Shown: in pieces, positions 33,531-43,412 of the stretch
Position numbering within the stretch: the first letter of the stretch is position 1
Layout of the letters: each line of letters opens with the position of its first letter
Source: Lachnospiraceae bacterium
GTDB taxonomy: Bacteria > Bacillota > Clostridia > Lachnospirales > Lachnospiraceae
DNA length: 64,000 nucleotides
NCBI GenBank assembly: GCA_017634455.1
Contig: JAGBNK010000028.1
Coordinates: 1-64,000 of the forward strand
Direction: 5' to 3'
The notes under the pieces: generated by a model
Told to the model about the DNA's origin: nothing
The model's database searches: none
The model's input: the letters and a program-made list of their open reading frames with translations, nothing else
Translations under genes and position numbers: made by a program

Positions 33531-35285
33531 CTAGATATATTTCTTGCCGCAATATGGGTCTATTGGACTTACTCCCTTGAATTCTGACTCGCCCATAATC
33601 TTGGCAATTGTGGCATCCACGAAATTCTCGTTGCCACTGTATGTATTAATATAAGTACCCATCATTGGTGCATCATAAAGATGATATGGGTAAGCTGTAG
33701 AAATCATCATTGTAGGAATCTCTGATGCAAACCATGGAGCATCATCTCCCAATCCAAAACATACATTCCAGTTCAATCTCAATGTTGTATTGTTGGAAGC
33801 ATTTTCCATATTACAAATATATAGATAGAGATCATAATCCTGCTTCATCTCCTCCACGCCTCTGTACATCTCATGGAGAAGTCTGCCCTTCTCAGGTGTA
33901 AGCTTGGACATATCTGCGAAGTCCTCCACACCAATAGACACTCGTCTGTCTCTAACTGTAACTTCAAATCCTCGCTGCTGTAATTTCTCACGCCACATCT
34001 GTACATAAGCATTTTCAGGACTTAAGTCCTTCTGAATTACATTGAGATATATTCTCTTGTAACGAGATGGTGTAATCGGAAGTAATTTCTTCTCATCACG
34101 AACCAGAGTAATTGCCTCATCAGCAACCTGGTCAGACCAGTCTCTATGCTGCTGGCAACCTACCACCTGACGGAAATCATCTGAGACAAAGCTGTTATTG
34201 GCTTTCTTCTCATGTAATTTCAGAGAAGCCTTGGTAGCCAGAATTCTCATAACAGCCTCATCCAATCTCTCCTGAGACAATTTATTATTTGCCAGACCTT
34301 CCAACATAAATCTGTAATCTTCATCCACATCCTTGTTGAACAGAATCATGTCACATCCAGCTTCAATAGCTGTTGGAATTGCCTCTGCTCTACTCATGGC
34401 AGAAGTGAATCCTACCATTGGTGTGGCATCTGTTGTAATAAGACCATTGAATCCAAGCTTGTCTCTCAGAAGTCCCTGTAACAATTCCTGTGACAATGTA
34501 GCTGGTGTCATACAAGCGGCCTTATCAGCACTTGGATTTAATTTCTTCACATAAGCAGGCTGAGCAATATGTCCAACCATCACTGTCTTGGCGCCCTGAT
34601 TAATAAGCTTGCCATATACATATCCATAGGACTCATCCCATTCATCTGTGCTTAGAGAATTGATGCTGGTTACAATATGCTGATCTCTCTCATCCACTCC
34701 ATCTCCTGGAAAATGCTTTATAGACACAGCCACATTGCATTCATCTGCCGCATCTAAGTATCTGGAAGCATATTTATAAACCTGCTCTGGTTTATCTCCA
34801 AATGTTCTTACATTGGTTATAGGATTATGGAAGTCATAATTGATGTCCACAATAGGTGCAAAGGACCAGTTCAAGCCAAGAGCTGCACCTTCTGCACAGG
34901 CTGTATAAGCCATCTTGTATGCATTGTCATAATCTCCTGTAGCAGCTACAGCCATAGGCTTACCAAAGGAAGTACCTTCGAAAGCCAAGCCCTCTCCACC
35001 TGACTCAGTATTAGCAGCCAGAAGCAATGGAATATCTGCCATCTCCTGGATTTCCTTATGAGTCTGACGGATATTGTCTGCAGTGCCAGGACGATACATC
35101 ATGGCTCCCACTCCGATCTCATTAACGAGATGATTGAGATTGCCAGGATTGGCATCAAGTCCCATTGGGCAGAATAATTGACCGCACTTCTGCTCATTTG
35201 TCATGCTGTTAAATGTTTTATTTACCCAGTCAATTCCAGCCTGATCTAAATAGAATGGATTGCCTGTCAACTTTATTTTCTTCAT
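33531..35285 (-). CDS. GH3 family glycosidase, NagZ-like
   Basis: A 584-residue cytoplasmic hydrolase with canonical GH3 order, unlike the swapped enzyme upstream. The TIM barrel shows AANTESGGEGLAFEGT, SIKHFPGDGVDERDQH and the nucleophile Asp in LITTDATPMVGF; a second alpha/beta domain follows (about 390-580). The K-H-F-P-G-D-G and D-x-H pattern is that of the beta-N-acetylglucosaminidase (NagZ) branch, in which the His helps catalysis. Wall recycling or host-glycan use are both possible. I prefer the internal ATG at 35283-35285 to a GTG seven codons upstream; neither has a good ribosome site. A repeat array lies upstream. Confidence 0.82.
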   Translation of the reverse strand: MKKIKLTGNPFYLDQAGIDWVNKTFNSMTNEQKCGQLFCPMGLDANPGNLNHLVNEIGVGAMMYRPGTADNIRQTHKEIQEMADIPLLLAANTESGGEGLAFEGTSFGKPMAVAATGDYDNAYKMAYTACAEGAALGLNWSFAPIVDINYDFHNPITNVRTFGDKPEQVYKYASRYLDAADECNVAVSIKHFPGDGVDERDQHIVTSINSLSTDEWDESYGYVYGKLINQGAKTVMVGHIAQPAYVKKLNPSADKAACMTPATLSQELLQGLLRDKLGFNGLITTDATPMVGFTSAMSRAEAIPTAIEAGCDMILFNKDVDEDYRFMLEGLANNKLSQERLDEAVMRILATKASLKLHEKKANNSFVSDDFRQVVGCQQHRDWSDQVADEAITLVRDEKKLLPITPSRYKRIYLNVIQKDLSPENAYVQMWREKLQQRGFEVTVRDRRVSIGVEDFADMSKLTPEKGRLLHEMYRGVEEMKQDYDLYLYICNMENASNNTTLRLNWNVCFGLGDDAPWFASEIPTMMISTAYPYHLYDAPMMGTYINTYSGNENFVDATIAKIMGESEFKGVSPIDPYCGKKYI

Positions 35286-35323
35286 AGTTATATGCTCGCT
35301 TTCCACTTAATCTGTTCCATGAA

Positions 35324-35665
35324 CTCTTTTCCCCTATTAATCCGTATCCATCAGTGTGCTATTACCTACTAATCCGTATCCGTCACATGCTGTGTTGCAT
35401 CGCCGGCACGCTCTCGCTGCTGCTCCCTCGCAACGGTACTAAACTCATGCTGCGCATTCGTTAAGGACCGGCGGCTCGCAAGCACCGGCTTATGCAACAC
35501 AGCATGTGGACGGATACTGGTAAATTGTTAAAGCATACCAGTAACTCACAAACATCAGCTTATGCAACACAACATGTGGAGAGATACTAGTAAGTCGTTA
35601 AATACACTTGTAGCTTGCAAGCATAAATTTATGCAATATAGCATGCGGAGGGATACGGATTAATT
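35324..35665. repeat. Array of degenerate extragenic repeats with inverted and direct copies
   Basis: Three direct units of 67, 70 and 69 bp lie head to tail at 35460-35526, 35527-35596 and 35597-35665. Each starts GTTAA and contains TTATGCAACACAGCATGTGG or a variant, then GGATACTGG. The left part (35377-35447) holds the same sequence inverted: TATCCGTCACATGCTGTG pairs with the right arm at 35492-35516. A further partial inverted copy lies at 35328-35355. The whole can fold into large cruciforms. No frame or transposase is present. It fills the spacer between two glycosidase genes. Confidence 0.85.
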
Positions 35666-35671
35666 AGAAAA

Positions 35672-37198
35672 TCACGAATACTTACGCAGGAAGTATGCCG
35701 GTGCACAGCTCCATGCATGGCAGTAACTATTGACAATAGTTCCACCATACGGAGACTCATATGGATTGTGAGGATTATACAATTCCCAGAAAGTATCTGC
35801 TCCCAAATCAGCCATTGCTCCCCAGTATTCCTTCAGTTCCTCCAGTGCAACTCCCACATTGCCAGCCTTGATAAGTGCATCCACATAATTGTGATACATA
35901 TAAGGTGTAACCATGGCTTCAGCGTCCGGATTATCCTTGACTCTTCGAAGGAGTTTATAAGCATCCTCTCCTTCTATAGCCTCTCCAAGAACCATCCATA
36001 CCTGAGATGCAATTGAGATCTGTCTGTCCTTGCCACTGACATAGCATTTCTTATTCTTGTCCCAGAGCTTATCATTTGCCGCATCTCTAATCTCACAGTA
36101 AAAGGCAGCCAGACTTTCCTCGTTCATCACGTCATCCAGAGCCTGGGAAATCTTGATTGCTGCAGATGTGGCATACAGAAGTACTCCCTGTGCTCCTGCC
36201 TGCTTATTCAAATTCAGATTCCAATCAAGGAAACACCAGCCTAATTTGTCTGAATCTTCCACAATCATGTCTCTGTTCAAAGCTTCCTTGGCCAATTCAA
36301 TCTGGCGCAAGGCTGTAGGCCATAATTCCTTCAATGTCTCCTTGTCTCCAGTATTTTCATAATAATCCCAGAGAATATTTACAAAGAATAATGAGTAATC
36401 ATACATCTGTGTATCATCCACTTCAGGCTCAGGATTCAGGAAGAGACATGCTCCCACACGACCATCTTCCTGAGTAAGTCCAGCCAGGAGATATATACAA
36501 GCCAATACCATATCGTTGTTCTGATAAGTCATATAATTTGCCAGAGCTTGAATTCTTAAATCTCCAATCCACAGTCTTCTGTCACGCTTAGGGCCATCCT
36601 CAAATACTACCTGCATACAGTCATGTAATGTACGGCAGGCAATCTCATCCAACCTCTTATCCTGCTCATTTTCTGTGTTAAAAGGAATCAGCTTGTTGTC
36701 ATCGGCTCCAGAGACAGCAGTACAGATAACATCCTCTATACACAAATCAAATTTAGAACTAATATCTATAACCTCAATCTGTAAATAACGGAAAGCATAT
36801 CTGCGAGGAAGCCTCAACTCTGATGGCACCACATCCACATGTATCTGTTCATACTCAATCCATGATGAACATACCCATCCGTGATACTCCTCTGGATCTT
36901 CAAACAACTCAATTGGATTCTCTGCAAAATGAAGTTTCAACAATACTGGTGCATCAGGATGACTTCCCTTGTAGCCCAACTTCATATTTATATAACCCAC
37001 TTGATGATTTCCAAAATCCAGACATACTTTATTGCCCTTTTTCAAATTAAGACTTCTGTAGTCAGCAGCCGGCTTGATTTCCACCTTGCCATCAACCTGT
37101 TCTATTTCTACAGTCTGTGTTACCTCTACTCTTGTCTCTATAGGTTCTTTAAGCAACTCCATTGCCTTGTTAACATAAGCCTGATTAATCATTCTCAT
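35672..37198 (-). CDS. GH78-like alpha-L-rhamnosidase family protein
   Basis: A 508-residue protein without signal peptide. The N-terminal 165 residues are a beta-sandwich (VCLDFGNHQVGYINMKLGY, YAFRYLQIEV); the rest is an (alpha/alpha)6 barrel with the GH78 motif DGPKRDRRLWIGD (about 202-214) and ADTFWELYNPHNPYESP near the end, which holds the likely base Glu. It is shorter than full GH78 enzymes such as the 906-residue one at 43443. Removal of terminal rhamnose from imported oligosaccharides is likely. The site GAAGGG lies before the ATG, after the ABC-operon terminator. Confidence 0.75.
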   Translation of the reverse strand: MRMINQAYVNKAMELLKEPIETRVEVTQTVEIEQVDGKVEIKPAADYRSLNLKKGNKVCLDFGNHQVGYINMKLGYKGSHPDAPVLLKLHFAENPIELFEDPEEYHGWVCSSWIEYEQIHVDVVPSELRLPRRYAFRYLQIEVIDISSKFDLCIEDVICTAVSGADDNKLIPFNTENEQDKRLDEIACRTLHDCMQVVFEDGPKRDRRLWIGDLRIQALANYMTYQNNDMVLACIYLLAGLTQEDGRVGACLFLNPEPEVDDTQMYDYSLFFVNILWDYYENTGDKETLKELWPTALRQIELAKEALNRDMIVEDSDKLGWCFLDWNLNLNKQAGAQGVLLYATSAAIKISQALDDVMNEESLAAFYCEIRDAANDKLWDKNKKCYVSGKDRQISIASQVWMVLGEAIEGEDAYKLLRRVKDNPDAEAMVTPYMYHNYVDALIKAGNVGVALEELKEYWGAMADLGADTFWELYNPHNPYESPYGGTIVNSYCHAWSCAPAYFLRKYS

Positions 37199-37219
37199 CT
37201 CTACCCTTCTGTTATTTTA

Positions 37220-37254
37220 TAAAAGCAGCCCTTTCACTTTCCAAAAGGGCTGCT
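37220..37254 (-). terminator. Terminator of the ABC sugar-transporter operon
   Basis: On the minus strand AGCAGCCCTTTT pairs with AAAGGGCTGCT around a short loop, followed by TTTTATAAAA. Some read-through into the rhamnosidase-like gene is possible. Confidence 0.85.
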
Positions 37255-37270
37255 CCATAAAATCATCCTA

Positions 37271-38269
37271 TTATTTTTTTGAAAAGATTCTCACTAATAG
37301 ATTTTCATTATTTAAGTAAATCAAAAATACAACCAACAATACTGCGTTGATAATAGATTGCATTGATGCAGTTACCTCATTTGAAAATACTGCGAAAGTA
37401 GAATTCAAAAGTGACATTGTAACTGCCGCCAAGAGAAATCCAATTCTCTCATTTGTAAATCGACTAATATATGAACCGATAAACATTGGAAGGAAGGCTG
37501 TGAACATAATTGCAATTGAAGCAAAGTTTAACTGTCCACCATTGATTGTTGTATTTCTGGCAGCATTAAGAAATCCTACCAGTCCCATGAGACCGCCACA
37601 TATTGCATAACAGCCCAGAGCATTTTTCACTTCATTGATTCCTGTGTTTACAGCTACCTTCTGTCCATCCTTCAGAGCCTTGTAATCATATCCGAAGCGT
37701 GTGTGGTCAAATAAAACTATTGTTGCCACAAGTACCACTACAATAATCACAAAAGCATATTTCCATGTACTTACAAATCCTGACATAGATGAATTCTGAA
37801 CTTCAGCTCTCAAGTACTTACCCTCTGTGATGGTATACATAATTCCTTCATATATAAGTGTGATTCCAAGGGAGGTTATAATAGGTGGAATTCTAAGAGC
37901 CACATATACGCATCCTGAAATCAAACCAAGCAAAGCACCAGCTACTACTGTAATCAGAAGCATCATTGCTGCACTTCCCTGTCCTCCACCTAACACTGCA
38001 TATGTAATCTTGGCTCCAATGACAGCAGACAAAGCTGCCATTGATCCAAGAGAGAAATCGAATCTACCACTGTTGAGGTTGATTGATAATGCAATTGTAG
38101 TTATCATCACTATGGCCACATAAACCACGAAGTTATCGAAGCTTCGCATATTGGTAATAACATGTGAACCATGTTGTAAGCACAACGCCTCCAAAATGAT
38201 AAATGATATAAGCGGTATCGCTATTGTTCCCAAAGCCCTCTTCGGAATGCTCATAATATTAGCCTCCAT
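37271..38269 (-). CDS. Sugar ABC transporter permease (RbsC family), second permease
   Basis: A 332-residue membrane protein with about nine hydrophobic segments and the BPD_transp_2 pattern (LSINLNSGRFDFSLGSMAALS near residue 62 and GLISGCVYVALRIPPIITSLG). It pairs with the different permease at 39539-40525, as in RhaP/RhaQ or YtfT/YjfF, so the pore is a heterodimer. It is the last gene of the ATPase-permease-binding protein-permease operon and is followed by a terminator. Confidence 0.9.
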   Translation of the reverse strand: MEANIMSIPKRALGTIAIPLISFIILEALCLQHGSHVITNMRSFDNFVVYVAIVMITTIALSINLNSGRFDFSLGSMAALSAVIGAKITYAVLGGGQGSAAMMLLITVVAGALLGLISGCVYVALRIPPIITSLGITLIYEGIMYTITEGKYLRAEVQNSSMSGFVSTWKYAFVIIVVVLVATIVLFDHTRFGYDYKALKDGQKVAVNTGINEVKNALGCYAICGGLMGLVGFLNAARNTTINGGQLNFASIAIMFTAFLPMFIGSYISRFTNERIGFLLAAVTMSLLNSTFAVFSNEVTASMQSIINAVLLVVFLIYLNNENLLVRIFSKK

Positions 38270-38289
38270 ATTTCCTTAAATAAATATTT

Positions 38290-39447
38290 CTATTTTGATT
38301 CAATCAACGACTTAACATCTGCATAAGTTACATCATCACCAATGATTGAATCCAATGTATCCTTGCTGTAGATTGGATTAGATCCGTTGTCTGATAAGTA
38401 GAATGAATCGAATGATTCTCCATCTGTTGCTACAAGGTAACCCTGGCTTACAGATACTGCGTTGCCATTGTCATCGCGGATTACATTTCCGTTGATTGCA
38501 TTCATAACAAGTGCGAATACAGGTCCGATAGATGATGAATATTTACCAGCGAGATATACAAGCTTACCATCCTTGATTGCAGCTCCATTTGCCTCTGTAA
38601 ATGAGTCAATATCTGAGAACTGAATTCCTGCTTCGTTCAATGTCTGTGTAAAGAATGTTGTTGCCATACCAACTGAGATAAATGCTTCTGGATTCTTCTG
38701 AATTGCTGCATTTAACTCATCTGTTGTTGTATCACCATATCCCTGAAGATAAGCTACAACCTGTGTATCACCAGCAACCTTTGAAAGAGTCACACCCTGA
38801 TCTGCGAAAATCTGTCCAACGATTGCATCCATATCACTTGCACCACCGTATGTACATCCAAGTCCTACAAGAACACCTGCTGCTCTGTATACATGCATTG
38901 GGTTTGGAATAAATGCTCCGTAAAGTGCTACTGACTTCACACCCTGATCTTTGAAATGTGCACCCATTTCCTTACCTGCTTCGAACTCTGTCTCGTTGCT
39001 TGGTCCAACCTGACCTACAAAGTGCTCATAGCCCTTGTATGTCTCGTACTGCTCATTGTCCAACACACCTGAAGCAATTGCATAATACACTCCATACTTC
39101 TCGCATGTTTCAATCTGCTGTGCTCTGTCACTGCTTGAGAGAGAGATAATAGCATCACATCCCTGAGAAGCGAACTTCTCAATTGCAGCCTTCTCATCCT
39201 CTGCACTTTCCAAAGCATCTGTGTAAGTAAATTCAACATCGTAGTTACCTGCGATATACTTCTCATAGTAGTTTCTGAAGCCCTGTGCTTCCTCACCACT
39301 TACATCTGCTACAAGGACACCGATCTTGGCTCCATCAGATGAGCCCTTGTCATCGCCCTTACCTGTAGAACCACATCCTACAAATGTTGCTACTGTCATT
39401 GCCCCCACAACTAGCAAACTAAGAATTTTTGTCATTCTCTTCTTCAT
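38290..39447 (-). CDS. Sugar ABC transporter substrate-binding lipoprotein
   Basis: A 385-residue lipoprotein: signal peptide MKKRMTKILSLLVVGAMTV and lipobox FVGC with the lipidated Cys at about 25, then a Gly/Ser/Lys linker. The mature part is a type I periplasmic-binding fold (IGVLVADVSGEEAQGFRNYY, FASQGCDAIISLSSSD, EAFISVGMATTFF). It delivers the sugar to the two permeases. Unusually, the gene lies between the two permease genes rather than first. The substrate cannot be read from the sequence; nearby GH78 genes suggest L-rhamnose or a rhamnoside. Confidence 0.88.
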   Translation of the reverse strand: MKKRMTKILSLLVVGAMTVATFVGCGSTGKGDDKGSSDGAKIGVLVADVSGEEAQGFRNYYEKYIAGNYDVEFTYTDALESAEDEKAAIEKFASQGCDAIISLSSSDRAQQIETCEKYGVYYAIASGVLDNEQYETYKGYEHFVGQVGPSNETEFEAGKEMGAHFKDQGVKSVALYGAFIPNPMHVYRAAGVLVGLGCTYGGASDMDAIVGQIFADQGVTLSKVAGDTQVVAYLQGYGDTTTDELNAAIQKNPEAFISVGMATTFFTQTLNEAGIQFSDIDSFTEANGAAIKDGKLVYLAGKYSSSIGPVFALVMNAINGNVIRDDNGNAVSVSQGYLVATDGESFDSFYLSDNGSNPIYSKDTLDSIIGDDVTYADVKSLIESK

Positions 39448-39538
39448 GTCTTTTTTTCCTCCTTAACATATATCTTTAACGCTTATGCGCTAAATTCATT
39501 TTCCCCAACACCCTGTCGGTATAAACCATGTTTACTTA

Positions 39539-40525
39539 TTATCTAGGTAACATCTGTGTTCTATAATTCATACTTGTGACATAGACTACCGCCAGGAAAA
39601 ATACTGCACTTATAAGTTGTGTAATACCGTATGCTGCACTGCTATCAATAACAAGCTCCAAAATGTCATTTAGTAGCATGAATGAAAATCCACCTACCAA
39701 AGATGCATAAATCTTGGATCTGGCACCACCGGATATTGGCATTCCACCAAATACGATAGCGATAAATATATTCATTCCAATGCTTGATGCAGTTGTTGTT
39801 GTAACTGATGGTGTGTATACCAAAGTAAGAAATGCTCCCAGTCCAACACCGATTCCGGCAATTGTAAATGCCAGAATTGTATACTTATTGAACTGAATTC
39901 CTGTAAGAGCGGCACACACCGGATTACCACCGATAAATTTCTGTCTGCGTCCTGCCTTGGTTAAGTTAAATGTAAAGAAACATACCAGGAAGAATACTGC
40001 CAATAGAATTATCTTGAATCCAGGATTATCCATATCCTTTACTATTACGCTTGGAATACTTATTCCTCCCAAAGCACCACCCTTGGTTGTAATAATCTGT
40101 GATGCTACTGCTGTCAGAACTGACATCATGGCTACTGTAGTTACGAAAGCCGGTATGTGAAATACTGATGCCAAAACTGAATTTAGGAGGGAACAGATGA
40201 TACCAGATGCAAATATGGCAAGTATCATAAGAGCCATATTCTCTGTAGCGTTGTAAGCCAAAACTCCCATGGTTGCAGCAAAGAGTGTAGCTGCGCCCAG
40301 ACTGATATCAAAAGTTCCAAGGGTATAAATAAAGATTGCGCCTGTTGCTACAACAGCAAGTACTACGCCTTCGTTAAATACAATTTGCAGATACATATCA
40401 AGTCTGTATCCCTTCATGGATACAACACCCACAAACAAAGCAAAGAGTACTATCAATGCCACAAATGGTAAGATTGTAACCATAAGCTGTCCTATTTTAT
40501 TTCTGTTAAATGTTGTCTGTTTCAT
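39539..40525 (-). CDS. Sugar ABC transporter permease (RbsC family), first permease
   Basis: A 328-residue inner-membrane permease with the family blocks FIYTLGTFDISLGAATLFAA and GIICSLLNSVLASVFHIPAFV, and the C-terminal FGGMPISGGARSK. It lies directly after the ATPase gene (18 bp) and forms a pair with the permease at 37271-38269. About nine membrane segments are visible. The two permeases are clearly different in sequence. Confidence 0.9.
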   Translation of the reverse strand: MKQTTFNRNKIGQLMVTILPFVALIVLFALFVGVVSMKGYRLDMYLQIVFNEGVVLAVVATGAIFIYTLGTFDISLGAATLFAATMGVLAYNATENMALMILAIFASGIICSLLNSVLASVFHIPAFVTTVAMMSVLTAVASQIITTKGGALGGISIPSVIVKDMDNPGFKIILLAVFFLVCFFTFNLTKAGRRQKFIGGNPVCAALTGIQFNKYTILAFTIAGIGVGLGAFLTLVYTPSVTTTTASSIGMNIFIAIVFGGMPISGGARSKIYASLVGGFSFMLLNDILELVIDSSAAYGITQLISAVFFLAVVYVTSMNYRTQMLPR

Positions 40526-40543
40526 AATTTTGATGCCCCTTCC

Positions 40544-42046
40544 TTAAATCATATATCCTATGATATTTGCATCAGTAAGTTCTGCATTTCTCTCAAACTC
40601 ATGAGTTATCTCTCCATTCTTCATAATGAAGATTCTGTCACTCATACCTATAAGCTCAGGTAATTCCTCACTGATCATAAGTATTGCTTTGCCTTCTGAT
40701 TTAAGCTTCATCATCAACTGATACATGGCCTGTTTTACGCCTATGTCAACTCCTCGGGTTGGGCAATCAAGAATCAATATCTCACTACCGCATCCAATCC
40801 ATTTACCAAATACAACCTTCTGCTTATTACCACCCGATAACTGAGAAGTAAGCTGATTAGCACTTGAGCACTTAATTGACAGAGTGTCTATCTGATTCTG
40901 TACATATTCACTCTCGCGCTTAGAAGTTACCAGCCAACCTCCAAGAGCATATTCATCCATACCGCCAACGGATATGTTGTCCTTGATGCTGGCGCTCAGT
41001 ACCAATGACTCCACATCTCTGTCCTTGGATACATAACCGATTTTATTTTTCACAGCAGTATGTGGATTATCTATTTTCTTGCCATTTCCCAGAGCGACCT
41101 TTCCACTCTCCGGCTTGGCAGCTCCGAACATAACCTTGCCAAGTGCATGCATTCCGCATCCTGACAGACCACCTACTCCTACGATTTCTCCCTTGTGCAA
41201 TGTGAGATTAATATTTCTCAATTCCTCACCAAGGTTTACATCTGTCAATTCCATTGCAACCTCATCCATATAAGATGGAGTAAAGTCGCTTCTGTAATAA
41301 TCTCCCTGTAGCTCTCTACCAATCATGCTGGTTCTGATGGCATCTGCATCGAACTCGTCCTTGGTAAATGTACGAATGAGATTTCCATCACGAAGTACTG
41401 TCAATGTATCGCAAGCTTCCATAATCTCTTCTAAATCATGTGAAATGAAAATGATTGCCTTGCCCTCATCTCTAAGTTTCTTCATAAGACGGTACATAAT
41501 GCTTCGACCATCATGAGATAGTGCTGTACTTGTCTCATCAATAACCAGGATGTCAGGATTTTTCAAAACCACCTTGGCAATCTCAACCAGCTTTCTGGTC
41601 TGAAAATCAAGAGCTGCAATTGGCATATCTCCTGTTATATCTTCCACTCCAATATTTCTCATAGCCTCAGTAGCTTTCTCATTTAAGAGTTTGCGATTTA
41701 TAATACCAAGCTTGTTCTTAAACTGGTTTATCTCTCCCAGGAAAATATTTTCCGCAACAGTAACTCCGGCTATTGTTCCACTTTCCTGCACTATCATTCC
41801 GATGCCACCCTTTAATGCATCAATCATGCTTGATGGTTGCCACTTGTCTCCCTTGAAATACATATCTCCTGAAGTCGCTTTTTGCATTCCAGCTGCAATT
41901 GAAGAGATTGTAGATTTTCCAGATCCGTTTTCACCGATCAATCCTCTAATCTCTCCAGGATACACATCCAGATTTACATCCTTTAATGCAATGACGCTTC
42001 CAAACTTCTTATTAATGTTTTTCATCTGAAGAATAGGTTCACTCAT
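40544..42046 (-). CDS. Sugar ABC transporter ATP-binding protein, two nucleotide-binding domains
   Basis: A 500-residue RbsA/MglA-type ATPase with tandem domains. The N-half has Walker A GENGSGKST and Walker B IDETSTAL; its signature loop is replaced by ALDFQTRKLVEIA. The C-half has the degenerate GGLSGCGMHALG in place of Walker A and an intact LSGGNKQKVVFGKW signature, as usual in this family. I start at the ATG at 42044-42046 behind AAGGA; a TTG ten codons earlier has no site. It is the first gene of the transporter operon, divergent from an AraC regulator. Confidence 0.93.
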   Translation of the reverse strand: MSEPILQMKNINKKFGSVIALKDVNLDVYPGEIRGLIGENGSGKSTISSIAAGMQKATSGDMYFKGDKWQPSSMIDALKGGIGMIVQESGTIAGVTVAENIFLGEINQFKNKLGIINRKLLNEKATEAMRNIGVEDITGDMPIAALDFQTRKLVEIAKVVLKNPDILVIDETSTALSHDGRSIMYRLMKKLRDEGKAIIFISHDLEEIMEACDTLTVLRDGNLIRTFTKDEFDADAIRTSMIGRELQGDYYRSDFTPSYMDEVAMELTDVNLGEELRNINLTLHKGEIVGVGGLSGCGMHALGKVMFGAAKPESGKVALGNGKKIDNPHTAVKNKIGYVSKDRDVESLVLSASIKDNISVGGMDEYALGGWLVTSKRESEYVQNQIDTLSIKCSSANQLTSQLSGGNKQKVVFGKWIGCGSEILILDCPTRGVDIGVKQAMYQLMMKLKSEGKAILMISEELPELIGMSDRIFIMKNGEITHEFERNAELTDANIIGYMI

Positions 42047-42093
42047 TTGTCTTCCTTGCCCCCTGCTTCTCTTCAAAACTTGTTTATAATGAA

Positions 42094-42187
42094 ATTATAG
42101 TCGGCTGAAAATATTTTAAAATTCATATATTTGTTCAGTTTTACTGTTGTATTTAACTATAAATTTATGATATGTACAGTTTTACTG
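42094..42187 (-). promoter_or_regulatory. ABC operon promoter region with CAGTTTTACTG direct repeat
   Basis: A perfect TATAAT on the minus strand (42094-42099) lies 48 bp before the ATPase start but lacks a -35 box. Upstream, the 11-mer CAGTTTTACTG occurs twice exactly (42136-42146 and 42177-42187), 41 bp apart, about four helical turns. This fits an activator-dependent promoter used by the divergent AraC protein. The rest of the 300-bp gap (42188-42351) is AT-rich with nothing else clear. Confidence 0.5.
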
Positions 42188-42351
42188 ATTTATTTTGACA
42201 TTTTAAAAGAGACAATCTATAATACAACTTATAATTCACGACAATCAAAGAGCTTAATATGTGGAGTTATCAATGGATTTTCACAGGTCAATTATTATGT
42301 ATCTGACTTATTTAAAGATTTATGTAACTTAATAAAATGGAGATATAAAAT

Positions 42352-43404
42352 ATGGATTTAGATGAATTAAAACACAGAGTATATATAATGAACGATGAGG
42401 AATACTTCTATAAAGAGATGTACGACGCCAGAAATTCAGGCAAAATAAAAGACTTCCTCAAAACATTAGATCATGAGGAAATCCTGAATAAGCATAGAAT
42501 TGTACCGGAATGGTCAGAAACTGTTCCGCCCCTATATCTGGACAACTATTTCTTTGACATGGCTGACAAGGAAAGTATTGTTGTACAGAAACACAATAGA
42601 TACAGTCCCGACCTGGTGCACTCCCATACATTCTTTGAACTCATATATGTATATGATGGTTCTGCAGTAAATACCATTTCACATCAGGAGATTAACATGC
42701 GATCCGGAGATTTCTGCGTCATTCCACCTGGAGTAGAGCACTCCCTGGGAGTCTTTGACGACAGCGTGGTATTTAACATACTATTGCGCAGAAGTACATT
42801 GCACAGTATGCTGGCACCATTTCTCACAACCACCAACCTGCTATCATCCTTCTTTTTAAATAATATTTATGCTCAGAGAGCCAATGATTACATCCTTTTT
42901 CACACAGGAGTAGATAATGCTATCAAACAAAGTTTCCTATGGATGTACTCAGAATTTATAAATAAGCAACAGTATTATTATCAGGCCATAACCAACACCC
43001 TGCTGTTGGATTTCTATCTCTTCGTGAGGGAGTACTCCAACTCGGTACAGATGCCACTGTTCAACAGCAAGATGGATGTACAGCGTTATGCTCTTATTCA
43101 ATACATACAGGATAATTATAGGGATATTACATTGACTGACCTGTCCAATAAATTCCACTATACCAATGAGTATACTTCTCGTCTAATCAAGGAATTGACA
43201 GGCATGACTTATACAGAAATTCTTCGAACCATCAGGATTGAACGTTCGGAATCATTTCTCGAGACAACAACTATGACAGTTGCAAATATAGCGGAAGCTG
43301 TCGGCTATGACACTCCTGAACATTATATTCGTCAGTTCAAGAAGCACACAGGCATGACACCCTCCGCTTATAGAAAACAATCTCCAAAAAATATTTTGGA
43401 TTAA
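42352..43404 (+). CDS. AraC-family regulator, ABC/rhamnoside locus
   Basis: A 350-residue regulator. After a 75-residue N-terminal extension comes a cupin sensor domain (HSHTFFELIYVYDG and DFCVIPPGVEHSLG, about 92-135), and the C-terminus has two helix-turn-helix motifs (ITLTDLSNKFHYTNEYTSRLIK, TVANIAEAVGYDTPEHYIRQFK). GGAG lies nine bases before the ATG. It is divergent from the ABC transporter operon, which it probably activates in response to the imported sugar, and convergent with the large GH78 gene. Confidence 0.87.
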   Translation: MDLDELKHRVYIMNDEEYFYKEMYDARNSGKIKDFLKTLDHEEILNKHRIVPEWSETVPPLYLDNYFFDMADKESIVVQKHNRYSPDLVHSHTFFELIYVYDGSAVNTISHQEINMRSGDFCVIPPGVEHSLGVFDDSVVFNILLRRSTLHSMLAPFLTTTNLLSSFFLNNIYAQRANDYILFHTGVDNAIKQSFLWMYSEFINKQQYYYQAITNTLLLDFYLFVREYSNSVQMPLFNSKMDVQRYALIQYIQDNYRDITLTDLSNKFHYTNEYTSRLIKELTGMTYTEILRTIRIERSESFLETTTMTVANIAEAVGYDTPEHYIRQFKKHTGMTPSAYRKQSPKNILD

Positions 43405-43412
43405 ATATTTAA

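Noticed and set aside
35307..35671. CRISPR array
   Set aside because: The units are degenerate, about 69 bp with no spacer structure, include inverted copies and have no cas genes nearby.
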